NCBI GenBank assembly: GCA_036746235.1
Contig: DAIOEN010000036.1
Location: 1-42,793 of the forward strand
Length of the DNA: 42,793 nucleotides
Direction of reading: 5' to 3'
From: CALARM01 sp036746235
GTDB taxonomy: Bacteria; Vulcanimicrobiota; SpSt-956; JAKJGF01
The stretch's first letter is position 1; each line of letters opens with the position of its first letter. The notes beneath the pieces were generated by a model that was not told where the DNA came from, did not search any database, and saw only the letters and a program-made list of their open reading frames with translations. The position numbers and the translations under genes were made by a program. Below are positions 17,474-26,097 of the stretch, one piece after another.

Positions 17474-18376
17474 ATGAGCTTAAAATTATTGTGTGTAATT
17501 GCTATTTCTCTATTGCTTCTTTTATCATCAGGATGTAAGATGTCCATTATTGCTTTTTCTACCGCGAGAGAAGGTAATATTGATATTTGTACTGTTAATG
17601 TAAAGGGAGAAGATTATCGAAGCCTGACTAAAAATTGCGGTGGAAATTTTTCCCCTGATTGGTCTCCTGATGGAAAAAAACTTGTTTTTTATTCTACAAG
17701 AGATAGAGATAAAGAAGATCGATATGATACGTCCATGGAGATTTATATTATGGATGCAAATGGAAATAATCAGAAAAGACTTACATTTAGTAATAAATCT
17801 CATAATATTATGCCATCATTTTCTCCTGATGGCAGTAAAATAGCGTTTTGTTCTGATAGAAATAATGATGGTATGTTTGATATATTTATAATGGATATTG
17901 ATGGTACTAATGAGATGAATGTAACTAAAAGCAATGATTATATAGAAAAAAATCCTGACTGGTTAGACAATAGTGCATTAATTTTCGAACGTTCAGTCGG
18001 AAATAAAGCTAGTCAGCTTTTTACTATAAATATAGATGGAAGTGCCGTAAAAAAGTTCCTGAAAAGTAATTATAATGAGTACAGCCCAAGCTGTTCTCCA
18101 GACAGGTCTAAAATTGCATTTTCACGACTTGATAAAACAGGTTTTCTTCAGATATATATTATAAAATCCGACTGTTCCGGTCTTAAAAGAATTACCAATA
18201 TGAAATATCATAATGAAACTCCTTCATGGTCGCCTGATGGTAAACGTATTACTTTCTCTTCATGGCATATTCCGGTGAGACATCTTTATGTTGTTAATAT
18301 TGATGGGACAAATATACATCAATTAATGCCTCCATGTCCTCTGGATGACATGTTCCCTGCATGGTCTCCATTTTGA
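17474..18376 (+). CDS. TolB-like PD40 beta-propeller lipoprotein
   Basis: This 300-residue protein has a lipoprotein-type signal peptide (hydrophobic run, then LSSGC with Cys at about 22). It is followed by repeated PD40/WD40-like blades: SPDWSPDGKKLVF, PSFSPDGSKIAF, PDWLDNSALIF, PSCSPDRSKIAF, PSWSPDGKRITF, PAWSPF. Each blade ends in an aspartate-rich hairpin such as IYIMDANGNNQKRLT, typical of the six-bladed C-terminal domain of TolB. The N-terminal TolB domain is absent and no tol/pal genes are nearby, so it is a free-standing propeller. The ATG at 17474 is preferred, since it places the signal peptide at the N-terminus. It ends 3 bases from the convergent kinase-like gene, another propeller protein. 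Confidence 0.8.
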   Translation: MSLKLLCVIAISLLLLLSSGCKMSIIAFSTAREGNIDICTVNVKGEDYRSLTKNCGGNFSPDWSPDGKKLVFYSTRDRDKEDRYDTSMEIYIMDANGNNQKRLTFSNKSHNIMPSFSPDGSKIAFCSDRNNDGMFDIFIMDIDGTNEMNVTKSNDYIEKNPDWLDNSALIFERSVGNKASQLFTINIDGSAVKKFLKSNYNEYSPSCSPDRSKIAFSRLDKTGFLQIYIIKSDCSGLKRITNMKYHNETPSWSPDGKRITFSSWHIPVRHLYVVNIDGTNIHQLMPPCPLDDMFPAWSPF

Positions 18377-18379
18377 TTT

Positions 18380-20344
18380 TTATATACTCACAACAGTTAA
18401 TGATAAAATATAGTTTTCTACAGGTATTTCTTCTTTTATATTATTTGATGTCAAATTTATAAATATAATTTTATTTACAAGTTTATTTGAACTGCTTACA
18501 GATACTAAAAGTTCTTTTTTCTCAGGAAAAAGTGACATACAGGTAGGCATACCGGATAGTTTTAATTCTGATAAAAGGTTATTCGTTTTACTATCTATTA
18601 TGGAAAGACTTTCAGATTTATAGTTTGCTATATAAATACTATGTTGATCAGGTGAAAGAATAATATCATTTGGGTTATTTCCAACTTTGATATTTTTAAC
18701 TACAGTATTATTAGCCAGATTTATTATACTTATACTGTTTGAACCCCAGTTTACACAATAAAGCATGTTCTGCTCTGGTATTAGCAATAACTTAATAGGC
18801 TTATTTATAGAGGGATCTTGTATTGTACGTGTAATAGTATTTTTTGTAGTATCAATAACGGTAATATTATTTAATAAAAAATTTGCTACATAGAGATAAT
18901 GTTCGTTATCTGATAATGTAAGCCCTGAAGGAATGCCCCCTAGAGATATGTAAGAAGATATTGATTTTGTTTGAACGGAAATTTTAGTAATTTCTCCTTT
19001 ATTTGTATTGCTTGCATATATGGTACTCCCATTTTTTGTCATTATTAGATCCATTGACGGGGAACCTATCGTTATATTTCCACTGATTTCAGCTTTTTTT
19101 GAGTTAATGACAACAATATTTGATACAGAACCACTTACATATAAGTTATCATTAAAAGATGCTATTCTCCCTTTGCATTCTCCTGTGTCCAGTGTTTTAA
19201 ATTTTATTTTTTTATCAAGATCCATTACCAGTATGTTATTAGTATTAAGCTGTGTGGCATAAACCAGTAGTGATGGAAATTTATTCCTATGTATAAAAAA
19301 ATTTATGGCTATAAATATTATTAACCCTAATACGGCAACTATACCTGTGAAAGGAAGTATTTGTTTCAGTGGAATATATTTTTCTACTGTCCATAATAAA
19401 TTCTGGAATGTCCCACTTACTTCTTTACCTACAACCTGTTTGTACTGAGGTTTTTGTTTCTTTTCACCTTCCTCTTTTTTCTTTATCTTATCAGGTGATA
19501 CCTGTGCATCCGTAAAGGTAATAGAATTTAATTTTTCTATCACTTCATTGATATTTTCACATCTGTCTTCTGCTTTCATCTGAACACATCTGGATATAAA
19601 CCTTGCAAATTGCATTGAAACCATTTGATTAAGTGTTCTTACAGGAGAGAAATTGAGAGCATGTTTTTCCGGATCATCCTGTGTGAGCATATAATAGATG
19701 ACTGCACCGGTACCGAATATATCTGCCCTGCTATCCACAGGCTTTATGCCATATTGTTCGGGAGCGGCATAACCGGCAATTCCCATATATTGATTGCTCT
19801 TTAAGGGACCTGTTCTGAAAAACCTTCCCAGACCGAAATTTATCAGTTTTATCTGCCCTTCATCTGTTATCATCACATGGTCTGGTGTGAAATAATAAAA
19901 TACTACCGGAGGATTCTGTTCAGACAGATATTTGATGACCTCCATAATTTGACCGAACCATTTGCCTGCATCATCGGGAGACAGGTCTTCTTTTTGTTCT
20001 TCTTTAATCTTTCTCAGGGTTTTACCTTCAATGTATTCCATTACTATAAACTGCTTGTTTTCCGTATATACTGCACTTTCGGAAGAAAAACTTTCCATTA
20101 TTTTTGCCATATTAGGATGATCCAGTTTTTTATAAATATCAATTTCTTCCTGGAATTTTTCCAGAGCTTTGGCTCTGTCATTTGTCCCTATAGCTTTATG
20201 GAGTAATTCTTTTATAATAACTTTTTTATTGTTTTCTTTTAAATGTTCTGCCAGGTAAATATTTGAAAACTCGGCAGTAGATATACATTCACTTATTTTA
20301 TAATGGTCATAAAGTATTGTTCCAGGTAATAGTTCATTGCTCAT
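18380..20344 (-). CDS. Pseudokinase / TM / YVTN beta-propeller protein 3
   Basis: This 654-residue protein has a single kinase-like domain (about 10-280), a Lys/Glu linker, a membrane helix (about 333-355) and a YVTN-type propeller to the C-terminus. Propeller strands such as HYLYVANFLLNNITVIDTTK and HSIYIANYKSESLSIIDSKT are clear. In the kinase-like domain the beta3 Lys (VIIK, 45) and a helix-C Glu are present. HRD is FYY (149-151), the catalytic-loop Lys is Thr, its Asn is His, and DFG is NFG (169-171). All catalytic-loop residues are thus lost although the fold motifs (APEQYG, DSRADIFGTGAVIYYML, EDRCENI) are good. It resembles a half-length version of the tandem genes at 4851-12729. The start is ATG, with AAAGGA 13 bases upstream, slightly far. 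Confidence 0.87.
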   Translation of the reverse strand: MSNELLPGTILYDHYKISECISTAEFSNIYLAEHLKENNKKVIIKELLHKAIGTNDRAKALEKFQEEIDIYKKLDHPNMAKIMESFSSESAVYTENKQFIVMEYIEGKTLRKIKEEQKEDLSPDDAGKWFGQIMEVIKYLSEQNPPVVFYYFTPDHVMITDEGQIKLINFGLGRFFRTGPLKSNQYMGIAGYAAPEQYGIKPVDSRADIFGTGAVIYYMLTQDDPEKHALNFSPVRTLNQMVSMQFARFISRCVQMKAEDRCENINEVIEKLNSITFTDAQVSPDKIKKKEEGEKKQKPQYKQVVGKEVSGTFQNLLWTVEKYIPLKQILPFTGIVAVLGLIIFIAINFFIHRNKFPSLLVYATQLNTNNILVMDLDKKIKFKTLDTGECKGRIASFNDNLYVSGSVSNIVVINSKKAEISGNITIGSPSMDLIMTKNGSTIYASNTNKGEITKISVQTKSISSYISLGGIPSGLTLSDNEHYLYVANFLLNNITVIDTTKNTITRTIQDPSINKPIKLLLIPEQNMLYCVNWGSNSISIINLANNTVVKNIKVGNNPNDIILSPDQHSIYIANYKSESLSIIDSKTNNLLSELKLSGMPTCMSLFPEKKELLVSVSSSNKLVNKIIFINLTSNNIKEEIPVENYILSLTVVSI

Positions 20345-20443
20345 AATATACTGATAATCCTTTTTTTATGTTTTTATGTTTATTCTCAATTAAAATCTTT
20401 CTACATCAGAAAGTATAAATCCTGCTTGAAAATATAAATTATT

Positions 20444-20492
20444 GTGAGTAGTGAGTAGTGAGTAGAAAGGATCTTTTTTACTCGCTACTTAC
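20444..20492. repeat. Heptamer inverted repeat (GTGAGTA)
   Basis: Three GTGAGTA units (20444-20465) face the complementary CTCGCTACTTAC (20481-20492). The right arm encodes the last residues (VSSE) and stop region of the minus-strand gene ending at 20478. Confidence 0.75.
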
Positions 20493-21485
20493 CATTTTCT
20501 GATTACTTAAATCTGTAACCGGCTCAAAAGATGACAGAGTATATATAATACCTCCTGCAAGACCGCTTATTGCCCCGAGAGAAAAGAATATTAATGAAAG
20601 AGCCATTGACTCTGCCTGGGGAACACCGACTCTGGCGAAAAAATACACAAAAGAACTTTCTCTTACTCCTATACCGCTTATGGATATGGGGAGTGACGCG
20701 ATGAGAGATATAATGGGAATAAAGAGAAAATAATATCCTATGGAAACATGTATGCCGAGAGCATTCCCTGTCAGAAAGCAGGCATATATAGCTATGCTCT
20801 GCATTACAAAGGAAATTCCCAGTGTATATAATAATATTTTCGGATGAGCTTTCAGCCATGAAAGATAGTCGAAATTCTTTTGCGTAAAAGCTTTCAATTT
20901 TTCAAGCCTTAACCGGGAAAGAATAGATAAAAAGAATTCCTGAATAGAAGGAAGAGAAAAAAATACCATAGAAAGGATAAGTATTATCAGAAAACCTCCC
21001 GCTTCAAGACTGAAACTCAGATCTGACGTTATTTTATAATAGACGACAGATGCAATGGCAGATAATATTGTAAGTCCTATAAGTCCTATGATTCTGTCCA
21101 GTATTATAGAACCTGTTGCAAGAGCGCCGTTTCCTGTTTTCTTATAGAAGAGAGCCCCTTTGATTGCATCTCCTCCCACACTGCCGGGCAGAATAAGACT
21201 GAAAAAAAGCCCTGTATAACTCAATTTTATTATATCCATAAAGGATATATTTTTTTCCGATTGAACCAGGATTTTCCATCTGAATGACACAAAAACAGGG
21301 ATGATTATTACTATCAATAATAAAGCATATAACACAGGCACTGTTTCAATGGAAGTTATTTTTATTATGATATATTTCCAGTCATTTTTATAAAGCAGAT
21401 AGGCCATTAAAGAAAGGCTTATTATGATTTTTAAGATTTTTATTGTCCAGTTTTTTATTTTATCCACGAAAATAATATTCGACAT
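20478..21485 (-). CDS. UPF0104/LPG-synthase-TM family membrane protein
   Basis: This 335-residue polytopic inner-membrane protein has about 8 hydrophobic helices. Family landmarks are LPGSVGGDAIKGALFYKKTG (about residues 98-117), SIILDRIIGLIGL after it, and SISGIGVRESSFVYFFARVG near the C-terminus. These define the flippase-like lysylphosphatidylglycerol synthase transmembrane family. The catalytic soluble domain of MprF is absent, as in most stand-alone members, which are thought to move or modify lipids; substrate cannot be told here. It is divergent from the 63-residue ORF. Its C-terminal four residues and stop lie inside a heptamer repeat arm. No better start than ATG 21485 was found, although its ribosome binding site is poorly spaced. 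Confidence 0.85.
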   Translation of the reverse strand: MSNIIFVDKIKNWTIKILKIIISLSLMAYLLYKNDWKYIIIKITSIETVPVLYALLLIVIIIPVFVSFRWKILVQSEKNISFMDIIKLSYTGLFFSLILPGSVGGDAIKGALFYKKTGNGALATGSIILDRIIGLIGLTILSAIASVVYYKITSDLSFSLEAGGFLIILILSMVFFSLPSIQEFFLSILSRLRLEKLKAFTQKNFDYLSWLKAHPKILLYTLGISFVMQSIAIYACFLTGNALGIHVSIGYYFLFIPIISLIASLPISISGIGVRESSFVYFFARVGVPQAESMALSLIFFSLGAISGLAGGIIYTLSSFEPVTDLSNQKMVSSE

Positions 21486-21505
21486 GTCATATGTATTACC
21501 TTCTG

Positions 21506-21534
21506 TTGCAAAAACATTATCCCTGTGGTAATAT
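21506..21534 (+). promoter_or_regulatory. Possible promoter of the small ORF / TPR-M48 pair
   Basis: TTGCAA (21506-21511), a 17-base spacer and TAATAT (21529-21534) lie 30 bases before the ATG at 21564. Both boxes match consensus at 4 of 6 positions. Confidence 0.35.
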
Positions 21535-21563
21535 AGGCGTAATGCGTGAGAGGGCGTATTTTT

Positions 21564-21755
21564 ATGAAAGATACTTTGACTTTAAACAATATACTTGAAG
21601 CAATAAAAGATCTTACCGAAGAAGAGAGAAAAATACTGGAACATGAACTTGTTCTTATGAGACTTGGTAAGGAGTTTACCTTTATTTCACAGAAACTTCA
21701 AAATAGAAAAATGTCTGAACTTAAGGAGAAAATGGAACATGGAACTGAATTATAA
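21564..21755 (+). CDS. Small acidic/helical protein upstream of TPR-M48
   Basis: This 63-residue charged helical protein starts MKDTLTLNNILEAIKDLTEE and ends EKMEHGTEL. The ATG is 9 bases after GAGAGGG. GTG 21546 would add six residues but would overlap that site. Its 3' end overlaps the start of the TPR-M48 gene by 17 bases in a different frame, which suggests translational coupling and a partner role. The LTEEERKILEHEL segment resembles helical N-termini of small antitoxin-like or adaptor proteins, but there is no firm family assignment. Confidence 0.55.
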   Translation: MKDTLTLNNILEAIKDLTEEERKILEHELVLMRLGKEFTFISQKLQNRKMSELKEKMEHGTEL

Positions 21756-24177
21756 GGAATGTTACCTGAAGGGAAGAGAATGTTTACGACAGGGCAATAT
21801 AGATGACGCGATTAGAGAATTTGAAAAATCTCTGGAACTGAAGCCTGACTTCAAAGATGCAGTTTTTTATACAGGCCAGGCATGGGAGAAAAAAGAAGAG
21901 TTTCTTATGGCTCAAATTTCCTATCAGAAGTCTATAGAACTGGATCCGCTGTGTAAAAAATCCTGGGAAAGCCTTTACGGTCTTTATGAAAAAATGAAAA
22001 ACTGGAATGACGGCCTTGTATTTTTTGAAAGAGTCTCTCAGAGGGTAAACAGAAACAGTCTTAAATTGTGGCTTCTCGAAAAATTTGCAATTATTTATTT
22101 AACGGAAAAGAATTTTTTACGGTCAGAAGAATGTTACAGGGAAATATTAAAATTAAAGCCAGGCTATTCCGTAGCTGTTATTAATCTTGCGAAGGTATAC
22201 AGACTGAGTGAAAGACATGATGAAAAAGCTATCGATATATTGAAAAGAGCTTTTGAACTTGACAGTAATGATGCTTCTCTTGTTATGTATCTTGCAAAAG
22301 CACTCCGCACGGAAGGTTTTAAAGATGAGCAGTCTATTAAAGTTTATAAAAGTGCTTTTAAAATCGATCCTTCCGATCAAAAGAACGCCATGTATCTTAA
22401 AAATCTCTTTTTGCTGAGAGATGAAGCTGCTGATGGCCTTGCCCTTGAACTCTATAATTACTTTTTGCAAATTGAAGAATCTAAAGGAGAACTTCTGTTT
22501 CACAGAGGACTTATATGGAAATTTCAGGGAAAATGGGAAAAGGCCATGGAAGATTTTAAATTATCTCTCTCTTCCGGCTTCTCCGGCGAGAACCACTGGC
22601 CTGAATTTGAGCTTGCTTATTGTTATTACAAACGTTTTGACTATAGAAATTCTGCGGAGAAACTTAAAATACACCTACAGAATATTCCTGACCATACAGA
22701 AGGGTGGAAAATGGCGAGAAAAATCTTCTTCTCAAAGGAACTGACATGGACTGACGAAGATTTTTTCCTGGCAGAAAAAATAGTTTCTAAATTTCCGTCC
22801 GATCAGGCCTGTATGAGACTGGCAGGTTATGCAGAAAATAAACTTAAGGATATTGTCAGGGCCGAAAGTCTCTATATGAAGGCTTTAAAGGAAAATCCAA
22901 ATCTTCTTTCCGCACTTTCCGCTCTTGAACAGGTTTATGAATACGGTGAAAACTGGCTTGCCCTGCAGAGTATTTATTCAAATCAGATAAATCAGTTCTC
23001 TTCAAAACCAAAGAAAAAGATCGATTATCTTTATAAAATAGCAGATCTTTACTGGCGCAGATTACGTGATTACGAAAAAGCAGAAGGAACCTTTGCTGAA
23101 ATTTTAAAACTTTCTCCCGTAGAAAATAAAGCTTATATTCAAATGGCGAAGATGTTAAAGAGTAGAAAAGATTTTTCTTCTGCAAAGGAAAAACTCAGAA
23201 ATTTGATATTTAAAGATTTTTCCTGTGAAATGGCTTATCAGGAATTTGCCGGGATTTTAGTCGAAGAAGGTAAAATTCATCCTGCCACACAGGTCTACAC
23301 CATATTAAAATTATTGTTCCCTGAAAATAAAGAATGTAAAGAGTTTTTTTCTTCCCATACTCTTCCTGCAGTAAAACAATCCATACACTGGGAAAGAGAA
23401 AATGAAGAACTTCTCGTTCATCAAAATGAAAAGAAACTTATGCCTTTCCTGACATGGGCCAGGATATGGTGTGAAAAATTATATTCTCCTCATATAAATA
23501 ATGAAATACTTCGCAATGCCAGTATGGTAAATGAAAGTCATAGGACTGATATCAGAGATATGGTTCTCTGGTGCACAAAAAAAATAGGCCTCGGAGACAT
23601 ACCGACGTACGTGTATTATGGAAAAAAGAACAAATTCTCTCTGATTTCATGTATTTCTCCTGATGATTCTTATATTATTTTTCATGAAGATTTTCTGACA
23701 TTATTGAGTGAAAGGGAAATACTTTTTCTTCTTGCCCATGAACTCTGTCATATAAAGAGGGAGCATCATCTCTATTACAAAATAAAAGACAGGATTTTAA
23801 ACTGGACTCTCGGTCTTACTTCCAGTATACTTTTTAGCAAGATTCCCATTCCTTTACCTTCTGTTTTGAAAAACTGGACGAAAGGACATGAATCGGGGGA
23901 TCTGGATTTTGACAGAACTTTAATGGGGCTGGATTTTACTGCAGACAGATATGGCCTTTTCTTTTCTTCCGATATAGAAGGGGCCACAGGAGCTATATGG
24001 AAAAAATATGCCTTTTCAAGGAAAAAAGATATTAATAATATAAATATTAAAGAGTTAATTGCTTCCAGGCATGATAAGGATATTACTGCCAGATTAATAG
24101 AACTCTGGACTTTTGCCCTGAGTTATGAATATGAAATAGAGTTGAATCCTGTTACGGTAGTGACCAGTGACCAGTGA
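21739..24177 (+). CDS. TPR-repeat protein with C-terminal M48-like metallopeptidase
   Basis: This 812-residue protein has tetratricopeptide repeats over roughly the first 560 residues (for example REFEKSLELKPDFKDAVFYTG and DILKRAFELDSNDASLVMYL). The C-terminal domain has the zinc motif LLAHELCHIKREH (HExxH). The third ligand of M48 peptidases is normally Glu in ExxAD; here the segment reads GLDFTADRYGL, with Asp at the Glu position, so activity is uncertain. No signal peptide is seen, and one hydrophobic stretch (LNWTLGLTSSILF) follows the zinc motif. The start at ATG 21739 is chosen because AAGGAG lies 10 bases upstream and TPR begins at once. The upstream in-frame extension to 21664 overlaps the small ORF. 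The stop codon lies inside a GTGACCA heptamer array that encodes the last residues (VTSDQ). Confidence 0.82.
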   Translation: MELNYKECYLKGRECLRQGNIDDAIREFEKSLELKPDFKDAVFYTGQAWEKKEEFLMAQISYQKSIELDPLCKKSWESLYGLYEKMKNWNDGLVFFERVSQRVNRNSLKLWLLEKFAIIYLTEKNFLRSEECYREILKLKPGYSVAVINLAKVYRLSERHDEKAIDILKRAFELDSNDASLVMYLAKALRTEGFKDEQSIKVYKSAFKIDPSDQKNAMYLKNLFLLRDEAADGLALELYNYFLQIEESKGELLFHRGLIWKFQGKWEKAMEDFKLSLSSGFSGENHWPEFELAYCYYKRFDYRNSAEKLKIHLQNIPDHTEGWKMARKIFFSKELTWTDEDFFLAEKIVSKFPSDQACMRLAGYAENKLKDIVRAESLYMKALKENPNLLSALSALEQVYEYGENWLALQSIYSNQINQFSSKPKKKIDYLYKIADLYWRRLRDYEKAEGTFAEILKLSPVENKAYIQMAKMLKSRKDFSSAKEKLRNLIFKDFSCEMAYQEFAGILVEEGKIHPATQVYTILKLLFPENKECKEFFSSHTLPAVKQSIHWERENEELLVHQNEKKLMPFLTWARIWCEKLYSPHINNEILRNASMVNESHRTDIRDMVLWCTKKIGLGDIPTYVYYGKKNKFSLISCISPDDSYIIFHEDFLTLLSEREILFLLAHELCHIKREHHLYYKIKDRILNWTLGLTSSILFSKIPIPLPSVLKNWTKGHESGDLDFDRTLMGLDFTADRYGLFFSSDIEGATGAIWKKYAFSRKKDINNINIKELIASRHDKDITARLIELWTFALSYEYEIELNPVTVVTSDQ

Positions 24178-24254
24178 CCAGTGACCAGTGACCAGTGACC
24201 AGTATTATTATTCTTTACTCTTCACTCTTCACCTTTCACTCTTCACCCTTCTCT
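24160..24254. repeat. GTGACCA and TTCACTC heptamer arrays between convergent genes
   Basis: About six GTGACCA units (24160-24202) are followed by a TTCACTC-type array (24213-24250). The first supplies the stop codon of the plus-strand TPR-M48 gene, and the second that of the minus-strand 92-residue gene. Confidence 0.9.
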
Positions 24255-24514
24255 TCTGGTTTCCCTTTAAGTTTTTCTTCTATTAACGGATAAATATCTT
24301 CCAGAGGGATATTTACATCGGCTGCGCTCATATTTATTTTCGGTGTTATAAGGGTATCGCCTTTATATATATTGGAAACAGTAAAATCTACTGATTCTAC
24401 GGTAGTAGATTTGTCGCTCATATCAAGTGAAACATTGGTGACTTCAAATCCGACTTTATCGACTTTTATTGATAATTTAGACAGAAGATTTTGTAAAAAA
24501 TTCTTTTCAGCCAT
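24236..24514 (-). CDS. Conserved-looking 92-residue protein of unknown function
   Basis: This 92-residue soluble protein has an amphipathic start (MAEKNFLQNLLSKLSIKVDK), alternating beta-like segments (VGFEVTNVSLDMSD, TVESVDFTVSNIYKGDT) and a charged tail (KGKPEEKGEE). The tail and stop codon lie in a heptamer array, so the last few residues may be a recent addition. The ATG follows GAAAGGA at about 10 bases, and a good promoter lies upstream (24595-24623). It is convergent with TPR-M48 and divergent from the hybrid histidine kinase. The family is not recognised. The beta-strand pattern recalls lipid-binding LmeA/DUF2993-type proteins only loosely. Confidence 0.65.
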   Translation of the reverse strand: MAEKNFLQNLLSKLSIKVDKVGFEVTNVSLDMSDKSTTVESVDFTVSNIYKGDTLITPKINMSAADVNIPLEDIYPLIEEKLKGKPEEKGEE

Positions 24515-24568
24515 TTTTCTATTCCTTTCAATTACCTGTTATTTATGAAAAACCGATTTTATCGGCCT

Positions 24569-24591
24569 CGCGTCACGCGTTACGCGTCACG
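24569..24591. repeat. CGTCACG heptamer array
   Basis: Three CGTCACG-type units, one variant with TTACG, lie in the leader of the 92-residue gene. The same unit recurs at 38082-38113. Confidence 0.85.
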
Positions 24592-24594
24592 AAT

Positions 24595-24623
24595 ATATTA
24601 TCATCTAACTTCTTTATTGTCAA
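24595..24623 (-). promoter_or_regulatory. Promoter of the 92-residue gene
   Basis: On the minus strand, a perfect TTGACA (24623-24618) is followed by 17 bases and TAATAT (24600-24595). GATAAT at a 15-base spacing is an alternative -10. The leader of about 75 bases includes the CGTCACG array and a small CCGAT/ATCGG hairpin followed by five T. Confidence 0.6.
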
Positions 24624-24679
24624 CTCGGAGGAAACTGTTTTTATGTGTCGAATTTCATAACAATACAATTTGTAATTAA

Positions 24680-24753
24680 GAAGTAGTGAATAGTGAGTAA
24701 TGTCCCGTTCTTTTCGCTTTTCACTTTTCACTTTTCACTTTTCACTTTTCACT
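24680..24753. repeat. AGTAGTGA and TTTCACT heptamer arrays
   Basis: A short AGTGAAT/AGTGAGT pair (24683-24700) faces a TTTTCAC array (24714-24753) in the leader of the hybrid kinase gene. The arms are partly complementary. Confidence 0.8.
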
Positions 24754-24781
24754 AACTATAATCTTTCAAGGAGATATATTA

Positions 24782-26005
24782 ATGGACAAAGAACAGATTT
24801 TAGTAGTAGACGATGTGGATTCTATTCGCAGTTTTATAACTATTAATCTCGAATGTGAAGGTTATGAAGTTTTCCAGGCTGCCAGAGGTCAGGAAGCTCT
24901 TAAATTAATAGAAAGCATTTTTTTTAATCTTGTTATTCTTGACATTATGCTTCCCGATATTGACGGATTGCAGATATTAAAGTTCATTCGTAAAGTCAGT
25001 CCTGAAACTATGGTGATTATGGTTACCGGTTATGCAAGTCTTGATAGTTCCATTACGGCAATGAAGGAAGGAGCTTTTTCTTATATAATAAAACCATTCG
25101 AATTAAGCGAACTCCTCATTACTATGAGAAAAGCCCTGGATAAACAGAGATTGTCCATGGAAAATAAACAATTACTGGAAGAACTGACAAGAGCCAATAA
25201 AGATCTGGAAAGTGCAAATCTCCTCCTGGAAGAAAAAGTCAGAGAAAGAACAAAAGAACTGGAAATGTTAAATCAGGATTTAAATAAAGCCAATATTGAG
25301 TTGAAACGTCTGGATAAATTGAAAGACGAACTGGTTTCTCTTGTAAGTCATGATCTTAAATCCCCTCTGACTGCCATAATAGGCTATGCATCTACCATTC
25401 AATATAAATCCGTTCAGGAGATGGGTGAAGAAAAGATAAAAGATTATATAGATAGAATCTTAAATCAGTCTTTTCGTATGCTTAATTTGATTAATGATAT
25501 ACTGGATGAACAGAAGATAAAAGAAGGTAAAATGGCTCTTAACGGTGAGGTAACAGACCTTGGAGAAATAGGAAAAGAATGTTTTGAAGAAATGAAAATC
25601 CTTGCTTCTGAAAAGGAGCTCGATTATACTGTAGAGATTGAACCGGATCTTCCTGCTACTTTTTTTGATAAAAGCAAAATAAGGCAGGTTATAATAAATC
25701 TTTTAAGTAATGCCATTAAATTTACTTCTAACCGGGGACAGGTTCATCTCCGGGTTTATAAGGGAAAAAACAAGCTCTGGGTAAGTGTTATAGATACAGG
25801 GCCGGGAATAGAAAAATCCAGACACGATGAACTTTTTAAAGAGTTTAAAAAATTTAAAACCCCTGATGGAAAAGAACATGAAGGGACAGGTCTCGGTCTT
25901 TCTATCTGCAAAAAAATAGTTAATCTTCACGGTGGAAAGATATGGCTCCAGAGTGAAGAAGGTAAAGGCAGTAAATTCAGTTTTCTACTGCCTATTGTTA
26001 ATTAA
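24782..26005 (+). CDS. Receiver-histidine kinase hybrid (REC-HisKA-HATPase)
   Basis: This 407-residue cytoplasmic signalling protein has an N-terminal receiver (about 1-120) with phospho-acceptor D54 (LVILDIMLPDIDG), MVTGYAS and the IIKPFE Lys. A coiled coil (LEEKVRERTKELEMLNQDL) follows, then a HisKA domain with H-box LVSLVSHDLKSPLTAIIGYAS and an HATPase with N-box RQVIINLLSNAIKFT, G1 VIDTGPGIE and G2 GTGLGLSICKKIV. No membrane segment is present, so input must come through phosphorylation of the receiver by another kinase. The ATG follows AAGGAGA. The gene ends in TAA, immediately followed by a GTGAAAA array. It is 92 bases upstream of the oxidoreductase operon, but no regulatory link is shown. 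Confidence 0.92.
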   Translation: MDKEQILVVDDVDSIRSFITINLECEGYEVFQAARGQEALKLIESIFFNLVILDIMLPDIDGLQILKFIRKVSPETMVIMVTGYASLDSSITAMKEGAFSYIIKPFELSELLITMRKALDKQRLSMENKQLLEELTRANKDLESANLLLEEKVRERTKELEMLNQDLNKANIELKRLDKLKDELVSLVSHDLKSPLTAIIGYASTIQYKSVQEMGEEKIKDYIDRILNQSFRMLNLINDILDEQKIKEGKMALNGEVTDLGEIGKECFEEMKILASEKELDYTVEIEPDLPATFFDKSKIRQVIINLLSNAIKFTSNRGQVHLRVYKGKNKLWVSVIDTGPGIEKSRHDELFKEFKKFKTPDGKEHEGTGLGLSICKKIVNLHGGKIWLQSEEGKGSKFSFLLPIVN

Positions 26006-26081
26006 GTGAAAAGTGAAAAGTGAAAAGTGAAAAGTGAGTCTATCATTCACCGGTCACTGATAACTGATAACTGTTCACTGA
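26006..26081. repeat. GTGAAAA and ACTGATA heptamer arrays
   Basis: GTGAAAA units (26006-26038) are followed by TTCACCG/GTCACTG and ACTGATA units (to 26081). They fill the gap between the hybrid kinase and the ferredoxin gene. Confidence 0.88.
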
Positions 26082-26097
26082 CTAGAGAGGAGGATTA

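Noticed and set aside
24160..24202. GTGACCA array as a possible replication or plasmid iteron
   Set aside because: Units are directly abutting at 7 bp, inside a gene end. No Rep gene or AT-rich origin is nearby, and similar arrays of other sequence occur in most gaps.
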